From the NCBI GenBank assembly GCA_049509915.1, contig JBEKZL010000379.1, positions 1-5,767 of the forward strand: a stretch of 5,767 bases of DNA, in the 5' to 3' direction. The notes below the pieces were generated by a model. It was not told where the DNA came from and searched no databases. It was given only the letters and a program-made list of their open reading frames with translations. The position numbers and the translations under genes are program-made. The stretch is from JBEKYD01 sp049509915. GTDB lineage: Bacteria > Acidobacteriota > Terriglobia > Bryobacterales > Bryobacteraceae. Within the stretch, counting starts at the first letter, position 1; every line of letters starts with the position of its first letter. Shown here one piece after another: positions 4,949 to 5,767 of the stretch.

Positions 4949-5767
4949 TTAACGCTCCACCTGCCGGGTGAGCTTGTCGAGCGCGTTACGGTCGATCTCA
5001 TACCCCAGGCCCGGCTTCCCAGGCGCATCCACATAGCCGTCCTTGGCAATGCGGATGTGGTCCAACATGTAAGGCTGCGCGTCGCGGGCGCCCTGGGGCG
5101 CGGATACCTCGATGAACGCGCTGTTGGGCATCGCCAGCTCGCAATGCAAGTGGGCGGCCTGATGCAGCACGTTGCCCACTCCGTGCGGGCTGCACTCCAT
5201 TCCAAAGCACTCCGCCAGAGTGCCGATCTTCATCCCACCGCTTATGCCGCCCACGTTGTCCACCACGAAACGCAACATACCGGCCGCGCCGCGCCGGATG
5301 TACTCGCCGAAGTCATACACGGAGAAGACAAACTCTCCCACGATGACCGGCACTTTGAGAGCGTGGCACAACTCCGCCAGGCCGTCGATATCGGTGGATG
5401 GCAGCGGGTCCTCGTAGCCGCGAAAGTGCAGCTCGTCCAGGGCGCGGCCGACCTCCATCGCTTCAAAGCGCGTGTAATTGCCGACGCCGTGATGGATCAG
5501 GATGAAGTCGTCGCCGAGCGCCTTGCGCAGCGCTTTGCAGATCTCGATATCCAACCGGTGGTGACTATCGCCATCGGATGTAACCGGTGGTGGATTGAGC
5601 TTGAAGGCGCGGAAGCCCTCGGCCTTCATCTTCAATGCCACTTCGACGTATGGGTCCGGAGTCCTGGTCTCGATGTGCTGCGAGCTGGCGTATGCCAGAA
5701 TGCGGTTCTTTTGCGACCCGAGAAGCTGGTAGATGGGCAGCCCGAGCGCCTTGCCGAGCAGATCCCA
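4949..5767 (-). CDS. Mandelate racemase/muconate lactonizing (enolase superfamily) enzyme, partial (5' end outside window)
   Basis: The 272 visible C-terminal residues begin at W-D-L-L-G-K-A-L-G-L-P, the usual entry to the (beta/alpha)7-beta barrel; the N-terminal capping domain and start lie off the right edge. The family uses a Mg-bound enolate, typically to dehydrate or epimerise sugar acids. Glu119 (Y-E-D-P-L-P) and Glu145 (V-I-V-G-E-F) are metal ligands spaced 26 residues apart. The first ligand position, 26 residues before Glu119, is His93 (I-H-H-G-V) instead of the usual Asp. The K-x-K base motif reads K-L-N (56-58), so the second Lys is absent. Asp170 (V-D-N-V-G-G-I-S-G-G) and His195 (S-P-H-G) provide a His-Asp dyad. 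The C-terminal K-P-G-L-G-Y-E-I-D motif is standard. The GH35-type gene follows 18 bp downstream. Dehydration of a galactonate-like acid is plausible but substrate is unassigned. Confidence 0.88.
   Translation of the reverse strand, partial: WDLLGKALGLPIYQLLGSQKNRILAYASSQHIETRTPDPYVEVALKMKAEGFRAFKLNPPPVTSDGDSHHRLDIEICKALRKALGDDFILIHHGVGNYTRFEAMEVGRALDELHFRGYEDPLPSTDIDGLAELCHALKVPVIVGEFVFSVYDFGEYIRRGAAGMLRFVVDNVGGISGGMKIGTLAECFGMECSPHGVGNVLHQAAHLHCELAMPNSAFIEVSAPQGARDAQPYMLDHIRIAKDGYVDAPGKPGLGYEIDRNALDKLTRQVER

Overview
This is a GC-rich bacterial window with no RNA gene, CRISPR array, insertion sequence or integrase visible. The proteins are a secreted DUF1080 (3-keto-disaccharide hydrolase) protein, a Gfo/Idh/MocA oxidoreductase with a twin-arginine leader, a GH35-type DUF5597 hydrolase and an enolase-superfamily sugar-acid enzyme. 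Together with Gly/Pro/Ala/Arg-rich linkers they suggest a soil-type polysaccharide degrader, most likely Acidobacteriota (Bryobacterales/Solibacter-like). Planctomycetota or Verrucomicrobiota remain possible. This assignment is an inference from protein style, not from a search.

Layout: (1) Positions 1-129, minus strand: the 5' part of a small KTSC-domain protein gene that runs off the left edge. Its Shine-Dalgarno (SD) sequence lies inside a hairpin. (2) About 240-536, minus strand: a decayed 5' remnant of a Gfo/Idh/MocA gene. It is a paralogue of the intact gene at 1761-3257, about 68% identical over the first 69 residues, then frameshifted and cut short. A sigma70-like promoter still points into it. 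(3) 537-808: a regulatory region between divergent units, with an extended -10 promoter and a perfect 16-bp palindrome just upstream of it. (4) 809-1717 and 1761-3257, plus strand: a two-gene operon of a secreted DUF1080 protein and a Tat-type Gfo/Idh/MocA oxidoreductase. (5) 4930-3305 and 5767-4949, minus strand: a convergent two-gene operon of an enolase-superfamily dehydratase/racemase (5' end outside the window) followed after 18 bp by a GH35/DUF5597 beta-galactosidase-like enzyme.

Working model: the Gfo/Idh/MocA enzyme oxidises a sugar hydroxyl (C3 in the known 3-keto pathways), the DUF1080 protein cleaves the 3-keto-glycoside, the GH35-type enzyme releases terminal galactose or a similar sugar, and the enolase-superfamily enzyme acts on a sugar acid downstream. 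The first two genes form a coherent known pairing. Linking them to the convergent pair is inference from proximity. The most unusual points are a His in place of the first metal-binding Asp of the enolase-superfamily protein, the decayed paralogue in front of its intact copy, and the palindrome/promoter arrangement that moves the DUF1080 start codon.
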